Under the pieces are notes generated by a model. It searched no databases. It was not told the DNA's origin and was given only the letters and a program-made list of their open reading frames with translations. A DNA stretch of 64,000 nucleotides from Tritrichomonas foetus (lineage: Eukaryota; Parabasalia; Tritrichomonadida; Tritrichomonadidae). Made by a program: the position numbers and the translations under genes. Shown here piece after piece: positions 19,913 through 29,539 of this stretch. The stretch is taken from NCBI GenBank assembly GCA_001839685.1, contig MLAK01000560.1, positions 132,865-196,864 of the forward strand, given 5' to 3'. Each line of letters starts with the position of its first letter. Within the stretch, counting starts at the first letter, position 1.

Positions 19913-22900
19913 TTAAGTTGCTCTCTTCAAACGTTTTCTTGGAGCAAGATCTTCACTATCAGATAAGGAAACATCACCAACTTCAATAAATGGAATTTGA
20001 TTTCCTGGAGGAGGCGCGATTTTTTCTAGCTTTTCAATTTCAGCGTCAAATGGATTTGGTGCTGCTTTTACCGCTTTTTTCGCTTTTCCTTTTGGTTCAG
20101 GATCATCAAAATCATCAAAATCGTTGACCGCTGCTTTGTTTCTCAAATTATTCGCTTTAGGTTTAGCTGTAGCTGTTGACTTTTTAGTCGTGGAAGGTTC
20201 ATCATCATCCCAATCATCAAAATCATTAATTTGCTTCTTGGCAGGAGCTTTTTTGACAATTGAAGGTGCTGCCAATTTGTTACTTTTAACATTTTTACTC
20301 TTCCCATCATTAGAATCATCATCATACCAATCATCAAAATCGTTCTTGCTTGGTTTTGATGATTGTTTTGAAGGTGCTTTCGCTAATACAAATGCTTTTT
20401 GAGGTTCCTGCTGAACTTTTCGTTGTTGTTTTGGTACAGATTTAGGCGCGGCATCGTCATCATCCCAATCATCAAAATCATCAAATTTGTTTTTATTTGA
20501 AGATTTTAATGCTGGTTTAGTAGCTTGTTTAGAAGCAGGCTGTGAAACTTGTTTTGATGAAGGATTCATTGCAGCAGCAACCATTTTTTTAGCTTTGTTA
20601 GCTGTATCTTCATCATCTATATCGTCCCAGTCATCAAAATTATTTGCCTTCTTTTGATTTTGATTTGTTCCTGGTAAAATTAATTGAGGAAGCTTCTTTC
20701 TTTCTTTTTCCATTTCTTCTTCCATTGTCTGAAATGAATGCTTCTTTGATCTTCTTTTTGGTTTTGATCGAGAAACAGGTGTCAAATCATCATCATTATT
20801 ATTATTAGTTCCAGGTGGTACACTTTCTTCTTCAGGTTTCGATGAATGTGGTTTGAATGGGAAACGATTAATTCCATTACTCTGTTCAGTACTGTCTTTT
20901 TTTCTTTTATCGATTGTAAAATCTGCTGATGATCTCGATAGTCCAATTTTTACTTGTTGATTATTATTATTACTTTTTCGTTTTACATCACCTTTTCTCC
21001 GAGCTTGAGGGGTAAGATCATCTTCTAAATCAAAATCTTTAATTTCTGGTCTTTTCTTTTGGTCTTCTTTTTGAGAAAATAAATTTGGTTTCTTTTTAGC
21101 AGCAATTTTTTCATCAGCTGAACTTGATTCAAAATCATTAATAAATATTTTCCCAGTATCATCACTATCAAGCATATTTGAAGCATTTGTATTGGTTGTT
21201 GTCCGAGAAATTTCTGAGCCAGTACTTGATTTACTTTTACTTATTTCAATTTCGGTTTTTTCATTACTGCTTTTACTACTGGAACGTGGGTTACTACTTT
21301 TACTATCTGGTCTTCCATTACTGCTTTTACTACTTGATCTAGGATTGCTACTTTTGCTATCAGGTCTTTCACTTGGGATTTCTTGTTGAACAATTTTAGC
21401 CTTATTATTCTTCTTTGTTGGTTTTTGTTTAAGTTCTTCAGTCATCTTAAAAACGTTAGAGTTATAAATCGTTTTAATGTTGTCATAAGAATTTGAACTT
21501 GATGAAGTTGTATTGCCTAATTTAACCATTGGACAAAAACCAGCATCTTTCTTCATTATAAAATCATCATCAGAGCTTTTATTTGAATCAGAAAATTCTT
21601 GATCATTGTAGCCATCGTCTCTGTAGCTTTGTTCTTTGGTACTTTCTTCTGTTTCACTTTCTGAATCAGAGAATTTTTCGGAACTTTCATTTTCATCGTT
21701 TTGATTTTGTTCTGTGCTTTTTTCATCTTCTTGTGATTTGGTTTTTGCTTCTTGTTTTTCTTTCTTTTTCTCTTTTTTCTTTTGAAGGAAGTTTTTGAAT
21801 TTTTCTTTAAGTCCCTTTTTCTTTTTATCTTTGGAGTTTTCGGATACTTCTTTATTGGACTTCTCTTCATCTTCTTTTTCATCGTCCACCTCATTATCTT
21901 TGTTTTCACTTTTTTCATCATCTTCTTTCTTAGATTTACCTTTCAGTTTGGCCTTTTCTTCTTTTTGTTTCTTTTCTTTGTCTTTGCTTTTTCCTTTACT
22001 TTTTTCACTTGTTTCTTCAGTCTTATCAATCTTAAATTTACCTTTTCTTTTTTCACTTGTTTCTTCAGTCTTATCGATCTTTAATTTACCTTTACGTTGT
22101 TCAGATTTTTCTTCATCTTTAATTCTTATATTATCGCTTATATTCTCTTTCTCCTTTTCTCTGTCTTTTTCTTTCTTTTCTTTTTCTTTTTCAGTTTCTT
22201 CTTGATTTTTATTGAGATCTTGAATAATTTTCTTCTCTTCTTTCTTGGGTGGAACGCCTTCTTTTTTCTTGTCTTTTCGTCTAATTTCATCTTTCTCTTC
22301 TTTCTTATGTTTGCTTTCTTCTTTTTCAATTGTTGTAATTTTGAATTTTTCTGTTTTCTTTGGCTTATTCTCTTCTTCATCATCCTCTTTAGACTTAGCT
22401 TCATCTTTGTCACTCATCTTTGACTTGCTTTCAGACTTTTCATTGCTTTTGGATTTGCTTTTTTCTTCTTTATCATCAATATCAATATCAATATCAAAGA
22501 TATCATCATTTTCTTTGTTTTCATCCTTTGAAATTTTATTCATAAGTGGATTAAGTATCTTCTTCAATGGATTAGAAATAGTTAATTTAGGCTTTTTACT
22601 CTCTTCACCTTTATTTTTATCATCTTTATCAATTTTTTCTGTTTTCTTATTTTTCGAATCTTTAACGATTTTAACATCATTTTTATGATCTGGTTTGGTG
22701 TTCTTTTTACTTGGTTTGATTGGCTGCATTTTAATTCCTTCTTTTTCATCTTTTTCAGATTTCTTTTCGGATTTTGTTTCAGGTTTCTTTTTATTAGTTT
22801 GTTTTTCATCATCTGAATCAGAGCTACTTTGCCAAGGATTAGAATCTTCTTTCTTTTTCTTTTCTTGATCACTTCCACTCGAAAATTCTTCTGATTCTTG

Positions 22901-24337
22901 TTTAGTATTGACTTTCTCTTTCGTTGGAGATTTGGCTTTATCTTTCTTTTCCTTTCTCTTTTGATTGTTTTCTTCACTTTCACTTTCAGTTTCATTATCG
23001 CTTTCGGTTTCATTTTCACTTTCAGTTTCATTTTCGCTTAGTTCACTTTCATCATCTTCTTTTTCATTTTGTTTCTTTGAAATTTTTGGACTCTGCCTCC
23101 TCCTCCTTCTTCTTCTTCTTCTTGAACTTGATTCAGACGGTTCATAAGAATCAGTAGACCAAATTCTCTCACCGGCTGGATCAGAGTAATATTCAGCCTC
23201 TGAAAATGAATCTTTGAACTCCCAAGGCCTGCCAACTCGAAAATCAGAATCATGTGAATAAACATCGCCTCTTTTAATACATTTTTCATAAACTTGTGCT
23301 TTTTGAACACGAAGACGAGCCATATAATTTGGTTTTGGAAATTGTTCTTCGACTTGTTTCTTAAATTGTCTTCGTGTTTCATTATGTTTAGCGCGGACTT
23401 CATCACTATTAGTCGTAACCATTTTACTGATTCTTTCAGCAATTTGATCAACTGTTTCTGGTTGGTCTTTAATGTGATGTCTTTTGGCAGGATTGAGGAA
23501 ATATTTTGCTTTTTGGCGAACTGTTAAAGGAACCTCATATAAATCGTCAACGTTTGGTGGTACAACTGAAACTGCATTATTTAGAGTGATTAAGGTATAT
23601 GGTTTTGTATTCAATACTTCAATTGGTTGAACTAATGTCAGTTTCGGAATTGGTTTTGAATCTTCGTTTGGCATATTTGGATGCTTTAGAAGTTCATTTA
23701 CCGATACAGGAATAATTGATTTATTTTGATTCATGATAATTTGTTTCAAGTCTGTAATTTCTTGTCTGAGTTCTTGATTTTTTATATCAGCATCATCTGG
23801 TTTATCTTCTCTGACACATCTCCAAGCATGAAGTAAATGAGGATGAAACTTTTCCATGTGCTTATCAACTTTAACTAATGAATCAAAAACTGCTCCACAT
23901 GATTGGCACTTTTCTGTTGATTTTGCACGTTTCAGAAGAATCTTCAATTTGGTGATTTGCTGCTGCAAAGCTTCAACTGTTGAATGAAGTGATCCATTTT
24001 CAGTGTCGAGATCATTATATAGCTTTTCAAGATGGTTTTGACTGTTGAGTTGATAAGATAAAACAACTTGTAATAATTGAAGAAGTTTAAAAACGATAGG
24101 CACTTTAATTATTGCAAAATCCCATTTTGAAAACGAACACATTAAAAACGCACTCATAATTTTGCTCATTGATTCAACATCTTCTGTCTGATGAATTAAT
24201 TGTGGATTTAAAATATCGACTAGATTCCAATCGAAAGATGATGATGGGAGAATAGGAGCATTATTGTTGTTCGGATCTGTTAAAACGCGTTTTTTATGAT
24301 TTGATGATGGCGAAAATAAATGATAATCTTCGCTCAT
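19913..24337 (-). CDS. DZIP1-like C2H2 zinc-finger protein with huge charged region and FDDW repeats
   Basis: This 1474-residue protein has an N-terminal part (about 35-165) that fits the Dzip-like domain: FDWNLVDI, a helical block, a coiled coil (about 95-140) and one C2H2 finger, Cys144-x2-Cys147-x12-His160-x4-His165. DZIP1 proteins act at the basal body and ciliary transition zone, which suits a flagellate. Residues about 400-920 are an extreme Lys/Glu/Ser region (highly charged, likely single helix or disorder). Residues about 1230-1420 carry five copies of FDDW/FDDF acidic motifs spaced 33-57 residues apart. The C-terminus is basic (KRLKRAT). The first Met is supported by MSEDYHLFSP leading into the domain. 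The DZIP1 call rests on the N-terminal 165 residues only. Confidence 0.7.
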   Translation of the reverse strand: MSEDYHLFSPSSNHKKRVLTDPNNNNAPILPSSSFDWNLVDILNPQLIHQTEDVESMSKIMSAFLMCSFSKWDFAIIKVPIVFKLLQLLQVVLSYQLNSQNHLEKLYNDLDTENGSLHSTVEALQQQITKLKILLKRAKSTEKCQSCGAVFDSLVKVDKHMEKFHPHLLHAWRCVREDKPDDADIKNQELRQEITDLKQIIMNQNKSIIPVSVNELLKHPNMPNEDSKPIPKLTLVQPIEVLNTKPYTLITLNNAVSVVPPNVDDLYEVPLTVRQKAKYFLNPAKRHHIKDQPETVDQIAERISKMVTTNSDEVRAKHNETRRQFKKQVEEQFPKPNYMARLRVQKAQVYEKCIKRGDVYSHDSDFRVGRPWEFKDSFSEAEYYSDPAGERIWSTDSYEPSESSSRRRRRRRRRQSPKISKKQNEKEDDESELSENETESENETESDNETESESEENNQKRKEKKDKAKSPTKEKVNTKQESEEFSSGSDQEKKKKEDSNPWQSSSDSDDEKQTNKKKPETKSEKKSEKDEKEGIKMQPIKPSKKNTKPDHKNDVKIVKDSKNKKTEKIDKDDKNKGEESKKPKLTISNPLKKILNPLMNKISKDENKENDDIFDIDIDIDDKEEKSKSKSNEKSESKSKMSDKDEAKSKEDDEEENKPKKTEKFKITTIEKEESKHKKEEKDEIRRKDKKKEGVPPKKEEKKIIQDLNKNQEETEKEKEKKEKDREKEKENISDNIRIKDEEKSEQRKGKLKIDKTEETSEKRKGKFKIDKTEETSEKSKGKSKDKEKKQKEEKAKLKGKSKKEDDEKSENKDNEVDDEKEDEEKSNKEVSENSKDKKKKGLKEKFKNFLQKKKEKKKEKQEAKTKSQEDEKSTEQNQNDENESSEKFSDSESETEESTKEQSYRDDGYNDQEFSDSNKSSDDDFIMKKDAGFCPMVKLGNTTSSSSNSYDNIKTIYNSNVFKMTEELKQKPTKKNNKAKIVQQEIPSERPDSKSSNPRSSSKSSNGRPDSKSSNPRSSSKSSNEKTEIEISKSKSSTGSEISRTTTNTNASNMLDSDDTGKIFINDFESSSADEKIAAKKKPNLFSQKEDQKKRPEIKDFDLEDDLTPQARRKGDVKRKSNNNNQQVKIGLSRSSADFTIDKRKKDSTEQSNGINRFPFKPHSSKPEEESVPPGTNNNNDDDLTPVSRSKPKRRSKKHSFQTMEEEMEKERKKLPQLILPGTNQNQKKANNFDDWDDIDDEDTANKAKKMVAAAMNPSSKQVSQPASKQATKPALKSSNKNKFDDFDDWDDDDAAPKSVPKQQRKVQQEPQKAFVLAKAPSKQSSKPSKNDFDDWYDDDSNDGKSKNVKSNKLAAPSIVKKAPAKKQINDFDDWDDDEPSTTKKSTATAKPKANNLRNKAAVNDFDDFDDPEPKGKAKKAVKAAPNPFDAEIEKLEKIAPPPGNQIPFIEVGDVSLSDSEDLAPRKRLKRAT
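20095..20650 (-). repeat. Five-copy FDDW/FDDF acidic motif array (within DZIP1-like gene)
   Basis: The coding motif for (N/K)xFDDWDDD recurs at about residues 1232, 1287, 1335, 1377 and 1410 of the minus-strand protein. It appears on the plus strand as repeated ATCATCCCAATCATCAAAAT-like strings. Spacers between copies are Lys/Ala/Ser/Pro-rich and not conserved, so the short motif itself appears to be selected. This suggests a multivalent binding peptide. Confidence 0.8.
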
Positions 24338-25344
24338 TGAATTTTGACGTACGTTTTAAATAGGGATAGAAATTGAAGTGATATTTGGCTATATACTGAA
24401 CAATTAAAAATTGAAAAATTTGTTGAATTCTATTGAAAAAGTAGATATTCAAAATCTTCACTTTCTTTCTTTTCATGCTTTGATTTCTTATTATTACTAA
24501 TTAATATCATGCTAGTTGAATTTCAAAGTAAATAATGGTTTGTCAAGCCATTTCCACAAGTTTCTCAAATGCTGCCATCAAAAAAAAGAGAAATTTCTAT
24601 CATATTTAATGGCAAGGAGAAAAAGAGAAACATTTTGTTCGAATTTTCATTGTGAAGAATTTCTTCATTATTTAGAAATTGGATTTGTTAGATCACATTA
24701 TTTGCAATTTCTATCGAAATTCTGAAGAATCGACCTGAAGTGTAAAGATAACATGTTTTGGAAATATTTTTATTTTTCTGTATAAATTCCAGCGTTTTTG
24801 GTCATTCGCAGAAAAAAATAAAAAATCAGATAAAACGATGAAATTTCAGCATGTAGGAAAGAAATATTGATATTTTAAAATGTGATTATTTTAGCGATAA
24901 TGAAAAACTTTCATATCAGATTTTTCAGATAAATAATTGATATATTGGTAAATTAAAAATTGATGATATCTGGTTTTGACAAATATTGATTGATTATGAA
25001 GTGATTTATAGATGAATTGCTCATAGAATGCTGAACGCAATGCTAGTATCGATAATCCAATTATTATCGTGTCAACTTTTTCAATTGTACAGGTTTTCTT
25101 CGTAATTCAATCTGTCAAACTTCTTTTCAATTTTATTTTAATCTGGCCGGAGTTATTTAAATCCGAACAATCAAGAAAATTTCTTGGAGAAATAACCTCA
25201 TAAAAATTCAAAGTAATTCAATGAACATCAAATAAATGGATAGAAAAATCATTCAAAAATAAGCACAATTTTGAGAAATTCAATATAAATTCAAATTTAG
25301 GTCGTCTTTTTGAATGATTTGAATGGTATCCATTCATTTTTTTT
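24338..25344. promoter_or_regulatory. Divergent promoter region
   Basis: About 1 kb between the divergent DZIP1-like and AKT-like genes. AACTTTTT occurs at 25074-25081, and TCATTTTTTTT (initiator-like) at 25334-25344 touches the kinase ATG. The frame at 24516-24725 looks non-coding. Confidence 0.4.
25334..25344 (+). promoter_or_regulatory. Initiator-like TCATTTTTTTT at AKT-like gene
   Basis: TCATTTTTTTT ends right at the ATG. It fits TCAYTT of the trichomonad Inr. The T-run weakens the match, so the confidence is modest. Confidence 0.45.
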
Positions 25345-26646
25345 ATGTCGAAAGAAGGAGATGAAGATGAAACAACAATTTCTGGTGCCCTCAAGCACCG
25401 TAGTAGAATCCTTGGTATATGGAAAGAGAGGTACTATTGGTTGAAAGGCAAGAAACTCTATATTTCCAAATCGAATAAATTCGAAGAAAATTATCGAATC
25501 ATAAAAATCGACGAAACAGCAAAAATTACCCTCGACGATAACAAGAAACAATTCACAATCGAAAAACCTGACCTTGGAAAATATGTTTTATCCGGAATTT
25601 TACCCGAAGTTTTAAACTGGGTTTTCGCTCTCCGAACCTGCCAAAATGCATCCAAAAAATATACAATTGACCAATTCCGCATCCTCCAAGTTTTAGGGCG
25701 TGGTTTTTACGGGAAAGTCATGCTCGTCGAAAAATTAGATACAGGTGAACTTTTCGCTCTTAAAACGATCAGAAAGAAGAAAATTCGAGAATTAAATCAA
25801 ATGAGTACAGTTGAAGCCGAAAGAAACTTGCTTTATTCCCTCGATCCATGTCCATTTATCGTCAATCTTGCTTTCGCCTTCCAGACCAAATATAAGTTTT
25901 ACCTCGGTCTTGAATATGCGGCAGGCGGAGAACTCCTTCACTACCTTTGCTCAATGAGTGTTTTGCCAATTGATGATGTTCGTCTTTATTTGGCCGAAAT
26001 TGTGATGGCCCTTGATCATCTCCATAAAAACAACATCATTTATCGTGATTTGAAACCAGAAAACGTCCTTTTGAGTAAAACCGGTCATGTCAAATTAACC
26101 GATTTTGGCCTTTCCAAGAAAATTTCAGAAGAGGATGGAAATACCAAAACTTTTTGTGGAACAGCCGAATATTTAGCCCCTGAAATTCTGCGCCATCAAG
26201 AATATTCATACAAAGTTGATTGGTGGGCGCTCGGCGTGATGTTCTTCGAAATCATGTTTGGTGAAACTCCTTTTTATGATGATAATCAAAACACAATGTT
26301 TGAGAACATTTTGAACAATGAGCCGCAATATCCAAAATTCGGCCACAAGGCAGGAATTGACCTCATGAAGCATCTCATGGTCAAAAATGTCGAAGAACGT
26401 TGGGATATCGAACAAATCAAAGCTGCTTCCTTTTTCAATGGAATGAATTGGGAAAAAGTGTGGAATATGGAATACAGGCCAAAAGATTTCGCTCAAAATG
26501 TGAATGAAGTGAATCCAAACCACTTCTGTTCACAGTTCCAGAACGAGACGCCGATAGACTCAGAAATCATGTCGAAGGAAACAGGATTCTCGGGAGATTT
26601 CATCCCAGATTTCTCATTTGGCGCACCTGAAAGCGGTCTCATGTAA
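25345..26646 (+). CDS. AKT/PKB-like AGC kinase with N-terminal PH domain
   Basis: This 433-residue protein begins with a PH domain (about 11-100: SGALKHRS..., KERYYWLKGKKLYI and a closing helix with WVFALRT). The kinase domain starts at 111: glycine loop GRGFYGKV (118-125), ATP lysine Lys140, YRDLKPEN (233-240), DFG 253-255 and an AGC activation segment TKTFCGTAEYLAPE with Thr269 as the presumed PDK1 site. A C-terminal extension carries phenylalanines (GFSGDFIPDFSFG) where AGC kinases have the hydrophobic motif, but no standard FxxFS/TF is seen. PH plus AGC suggests phosphoinositide-recruited signalling. The start is supported by an initiator-like T-rich element directly before the ATG. Confidence 0.95.
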   Translation: MSKEGDEDETTISGALKHRSRILGIWKERYYWLKGKKLYISKSNKFEENYRIIKIDETAKITLDDNKKQFTIEKPDLGKYVLSGILPEVLNWVFALRTCQNASKKYTIDQFRILQVLGRGFYGKVMLVEKLDTGELFALKTIRKKKIRELNQMSTVEAERNLLYSLDPCPFIVNLAFAFQTKYKFYLGLEYAAGGELLHYLCSMSVLPIDDVRLYLAEIVMALDHLHKNNIIYRDLKPENVLLSKTGHVKLTDFGLSKKISEEDGNTKTFCGTAEYLAPEILRHQEYSYKVDWWALGVMFFEIMFGETPFYDDNQNTMFENILNNEPQYPKFGHKAGIDLMKHLMVKNVEERWDIEQIKAASFFNGMNWEKVWNMEYRPKDFAQNVNEVNPNHFCSQFQNETPIDSEIMSKETGFSGDFIPDFSFGAPESGLM

Positions 26647-27161
26647 GAGTATTAGTATAAAGTAAAATACATTATTTAATTATCACTCTAATTTTAATGG
26701 TATATTTATTTGATGATAATAATTGATTAGATGAAAATAATTGATTTGTTGATAATAATTGATTTGTTGATAATAATTGATTTGTTGATAATAATTGATT
26801 TGTTGATAATAATTGATTTGTTGATAATAATTATTTTGTTGATAATAATTGATTTGGTGATAATAATAGATTAGATTTGTGAGAAATTAAATGGAATGTT
26901 ACTTTCTTATAATCATAGTGATTATTTTCGGTTATAATTGATGGAAGGTATCTTCATCAAAAGATAATCTTTCCTTATAATAACACACGATGTGCAAATC
27001 AGATTCATTGTGCAGATATGATGACCAAATATACTCATAAAATACGCTAAGTATTCAATTAATAAGAAATTGTGTCTTTATAACGTTTTTTTAGTGAAAT
27101 ATTGATGATATAAGTGGCTAATCACTCACAAAAAAAAAATCCTCAAAATTTTCATCGCGTG
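26647..27161. other. Spacer with 18-bp tandem repeat and CCAAATA element
   Basis: This lies between two plus-strand genes. It holds the tandem repeat at 26711-26875 and GACCAAATATA at 27023-27033, 128 bp before the next ATG. Nothing else is recognised. Confidence 0.5.
26711..26875. repeat. 18-bp tandem repeat, about nine copies
   Basis: The unit TTGATTTGTTGATAATAA (phase arbitrary) is repeated about nine times, with edge copies diverged. It lies 65 bp after the AKT-like stop. Seen directly. Confidence 0.92.
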
Positions 27162-29366
27162 ATGAGCAACAAGAAGAAGAAAGGAATCCCTCGTCTCGAT
27201 TTTTCAGATTTCAAAACGACTCCCGAGATTTTTGGTGCCAAAAATGAAGCTTCTCTTAAGACAAATTATGGAGCAGAAAGAACAATGCCGATACAGCCAG
27301 TTACAGAGCCACTTTCGCCAACGGCAGCCCTAACAAAAGCAGGGGAAGAAGTTTTGAAAATGCAAAAGAAAGGATTCAGGTGCAATATTGATCCAAATAC
27401 AAGGCCATATGAAATTTACAAGGATTCACTGGTGCCCTTACTGAAAGAACAAGTTCAAGAACAGCAAAAAGAAGAAAAAGACAAAGTTGAAAAACATCAA
27501 CAATTTTGGCATTCAACTAATTTTGTTAAACGCACAATTAGAGAAATAGGCCTACTACCTTTTCCTAATGAAGTAAGTAAGCTCATCTATCAAAATAAAT
27601 TCAAAGAAGGAATTAACACAATTGTGCGGAAGATGTCACAACTTGGCTTACTCGAACCTACACATGTAAAACCTGACGATAAGCAAAAATCAATGATTTA
27701 TTTCATTACTGAAGGGAAAAAATTAAGATCATCTTTGTTCAAACATGCTATTGAAGCTAAATTATTTAAATTTTCGCAAATGCGGAAAAGTCATCAAAAA
27801 GAATTTGTTGAATTTGATTCAAGATTAAATATCAAACCCTCCCAACTCCCAAAAATTGAAGATGGATTCAATCCTGATCTTAATAACAACAACGAAAGCA
27901 ACTTGACAAGTAATGAAACACCCACTTCTAGCATTAATAGAAATACCAGCAATACAAATTTCACGAATCACAATTACAATAACAATAATAGTAAAAATAA
28001 TAATATAAATCGGACACCAAAGAAAGCATATAACGAAGCAGATTATGATCGAAGTTTTTTGGTGAACTCAATCAAAAAAGTGAAATTGCCTGGCCCTTAT
28101 CGTCCTGTTTTATCCCAATTAACAAAAGAATCAATTACTAAAGAAATTTCGAAAAATAAAAGAATGATTAAAAGATTAAATACCGCTCTGAGTGAAGCAA
28201 TTTCAGATACTAGTAAGTTTGGATCTGGTGTAAAACTTGCACAAACTACACCGGTTTCTCCACGAAATATTGATAGTATCGATGATATCTTTTATCAACA
28301 GAACCTTATTAAACTTCACAAAGTTCCCGAAGTTATAACACAGCCTTTTACAAGACATAATTCACCAAGATCATCAACATCAATGAATAAGAGACGACGA
28401 AGGCAATCTCCAACAAATATAACAAAAATTGGACCAAGAAAAAATGGTGAAATATATTGGAAATATGCTGATCCATTAAATACTCGATCTGGTGGTTATG
28501 TCGATCAAATACAATCATTATATTCTATCACCAATTTGGAATTAGGTGTTCAAGATTCACTTGATGAAAAACTATCAAAGCCTGTAATCATTCCATTCAA
28601 TATGATAAGTCAAGAACCCTCACTCAGTGATTTAAATAATGAAAAAAATGATCATAAAAATGACAACACTAAAAATAATGAAGAAGAAGGAGCTTACAAA
28701 GATTGTTGGAAATCCACTCCTTTTGATAATGAAAGTCAGGATGAAAGTATCGAAGTAATATCGACAAATAATAATCAAATGAATATACAAATGAATAAAG
28801 CAGAAGATCGATTATTTACATCAAGCATTCCAAGATTTCAATATTATTCGAATGCAACTGATAATGAATCTAAAGAAAGAAAAGAAATGATAGAATTTTT
28901 GGATAAAATGAGTTATCAAATGAAATATGATGTTTTTGGACAAGAGTTACATAATCAATTAAATGAAATATGGGATCACCTTGGATTCACTTTCCAGAAT
29001 AAAATCCAAATGATGATCAAATATTCGGAAAATCCAGAAAGCTGTGATGACTTGAGTGATTCTCTCCCTTATTGGGAATTAATTAAGGATTCTTTTGATC
29101 GATATGATTCTGTTTATAAGGAATTGAAAGAGGTTCTAAAAATGTTCACAGATACATTCGATCAAAAAGCAATTGACCGGCTAATTAGTGATTATAAAGA
29201 AGCTAAAGCAATTTTGGAAGGTCATGCAAATACTTTATTTAAAACTTTTGGTGATGATGTAATACTCAAAAGGAAAAGGGCCAATGACTTTATGGCATGC
29301 AGAACAGCGAAATTAAATAGGATGCTATTTTCAGCTGGACAACCAATAATAGAAATGGACGATTAA
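27162..29366 (+). CDS. CCDC87-like protein (paralogue of the gene at 56895-58820)
   Basis: I take the ATG at 27162 (MSNKKKKGIPRLDF) because the frame upstream has only a GTG; the protein is then 734 residues. It is homologous along its length to the protein at 56895-58820: an N-terminal LDFxxF block, a helical block (about 125-235), ITQPFTR, a short Trp/Tyr block (EIYWKYADPL) and a C-terminal helical domain with IWDHLGF and IKYSENPE then a Trp-centred helix. That last domain resembles the C-terminal part of metazoan CCDC87, a sperm-flagellum protein, from memory. Asn-rich, low-complexity insertions lie at about residues 240-290 and 500-560. A flagellar/axonemal role is inferred, not shown. 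Confidence 0.75.
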   Translation: MSNKKKKGIPRLDFSDFKTTPEIFGAKNEASLKTNYGAERTMPIQPVTEPLSPTAALTKAGEEVLKMQKKGFRCNIDPNTRPYEIYKDSLVPLLKEQVQEQQKEEKDKVEKHQQFWHSTNFVKRTIREIGLLPFPNEVSKLIYQNKFKEGINTIVRKMSQLGLLEPTHVKPDDKQKSMIYFITEGKKLRSSLFKHAIEAKLFKFSQMRKSHQKEFVEFDSRLNIKPSQLPKIEDGFNPDLNNNNESNLTSNETPTSSINRNTSNTNFTNHNYNNNNSKNNNINRTPKKAYNEADYDRSFLVNSIKKVKLPGPYRPVLSQLTKESITKEISKNKRMIKRLNTALSEAISDTSKFGSGVKLAQTTPVSPRNIDSIDDIFYQQNLIKLHKVPEVITQPFTRHNSPRSSTSMNKRRRRQSPTNITKIGPRKNGEIYWKYADPLNTRSGGYVDQIQSLYSITNLELGVQDSLDEKLSKPVIIPFNMISQEPSLSDLNNEKNDHKNDNTKNNEEEGAYKDCWKSTPFDNESQDESIEVISTNNNQMNIQMNKAEDRLFTSSIPRFQYYSNATDNESKERKEMIEFLDKMSYQMKYDVFGQELHNQLNEIWDHLGFTFQNKIQMMIKYSENPESCDDLSDSLPYWELIKDSFDRYDSVYKELKEVLKMFTDTFDQKAIDRLISDYKEAKAILEGHANTLFKTFGDDVILKRKRANDFMACRTAKLNRMLFSAGQPIIEMDD

Positions 29367-29411
29367 TACTAAACTGTTTGCATTTTTATTGTAATTAATT
29401 TTTTAATATTT

Positions 29412-29539
29412 ATTCTCAATATACCTCTGCATTATGACCAAAAGTTAACCCAGAAATTCAAAATACGCCTTTTTATTTGATCAAACTTGGAAGTAATCTT
29501 TTTCAAGTTTGGTCATAATGCAGAGGTATAATTCTCAAT
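29412..29539. mobile_element. 111-bp MITE with 23-bp terminal inverted repeats
   Basis: The element spans 29420-29530. Its ends are perfect inverted repeats: the left end starts TATACCTCTGCATTATGACC and continues AAA, and the right end is its reverse complement (29508-29530). It is flanked by a direct repeat ATTCTCAA (29412-29419 and 29531-29538), an 8-bp target-site duplication, or 9 bp if one shared T is counted. No coding capacity. TSD length points to a hAT- or Mutator-like transposase acting in trans. It lies 45 bp after the CCDC87-like stop. Confidence 0.82.

Noticed and set aside
21752..23157. Several long hydrophobic frames antisense to the DZIP1-like gene
   Set aside because: They are the complement of Lys/Glu codons (Phe/Leu/Ser runs), not membrane proteins.
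24516..24725. 69-codon frame before the AKT-like gene
   Set aside because: No coding composition and no homology recognised.
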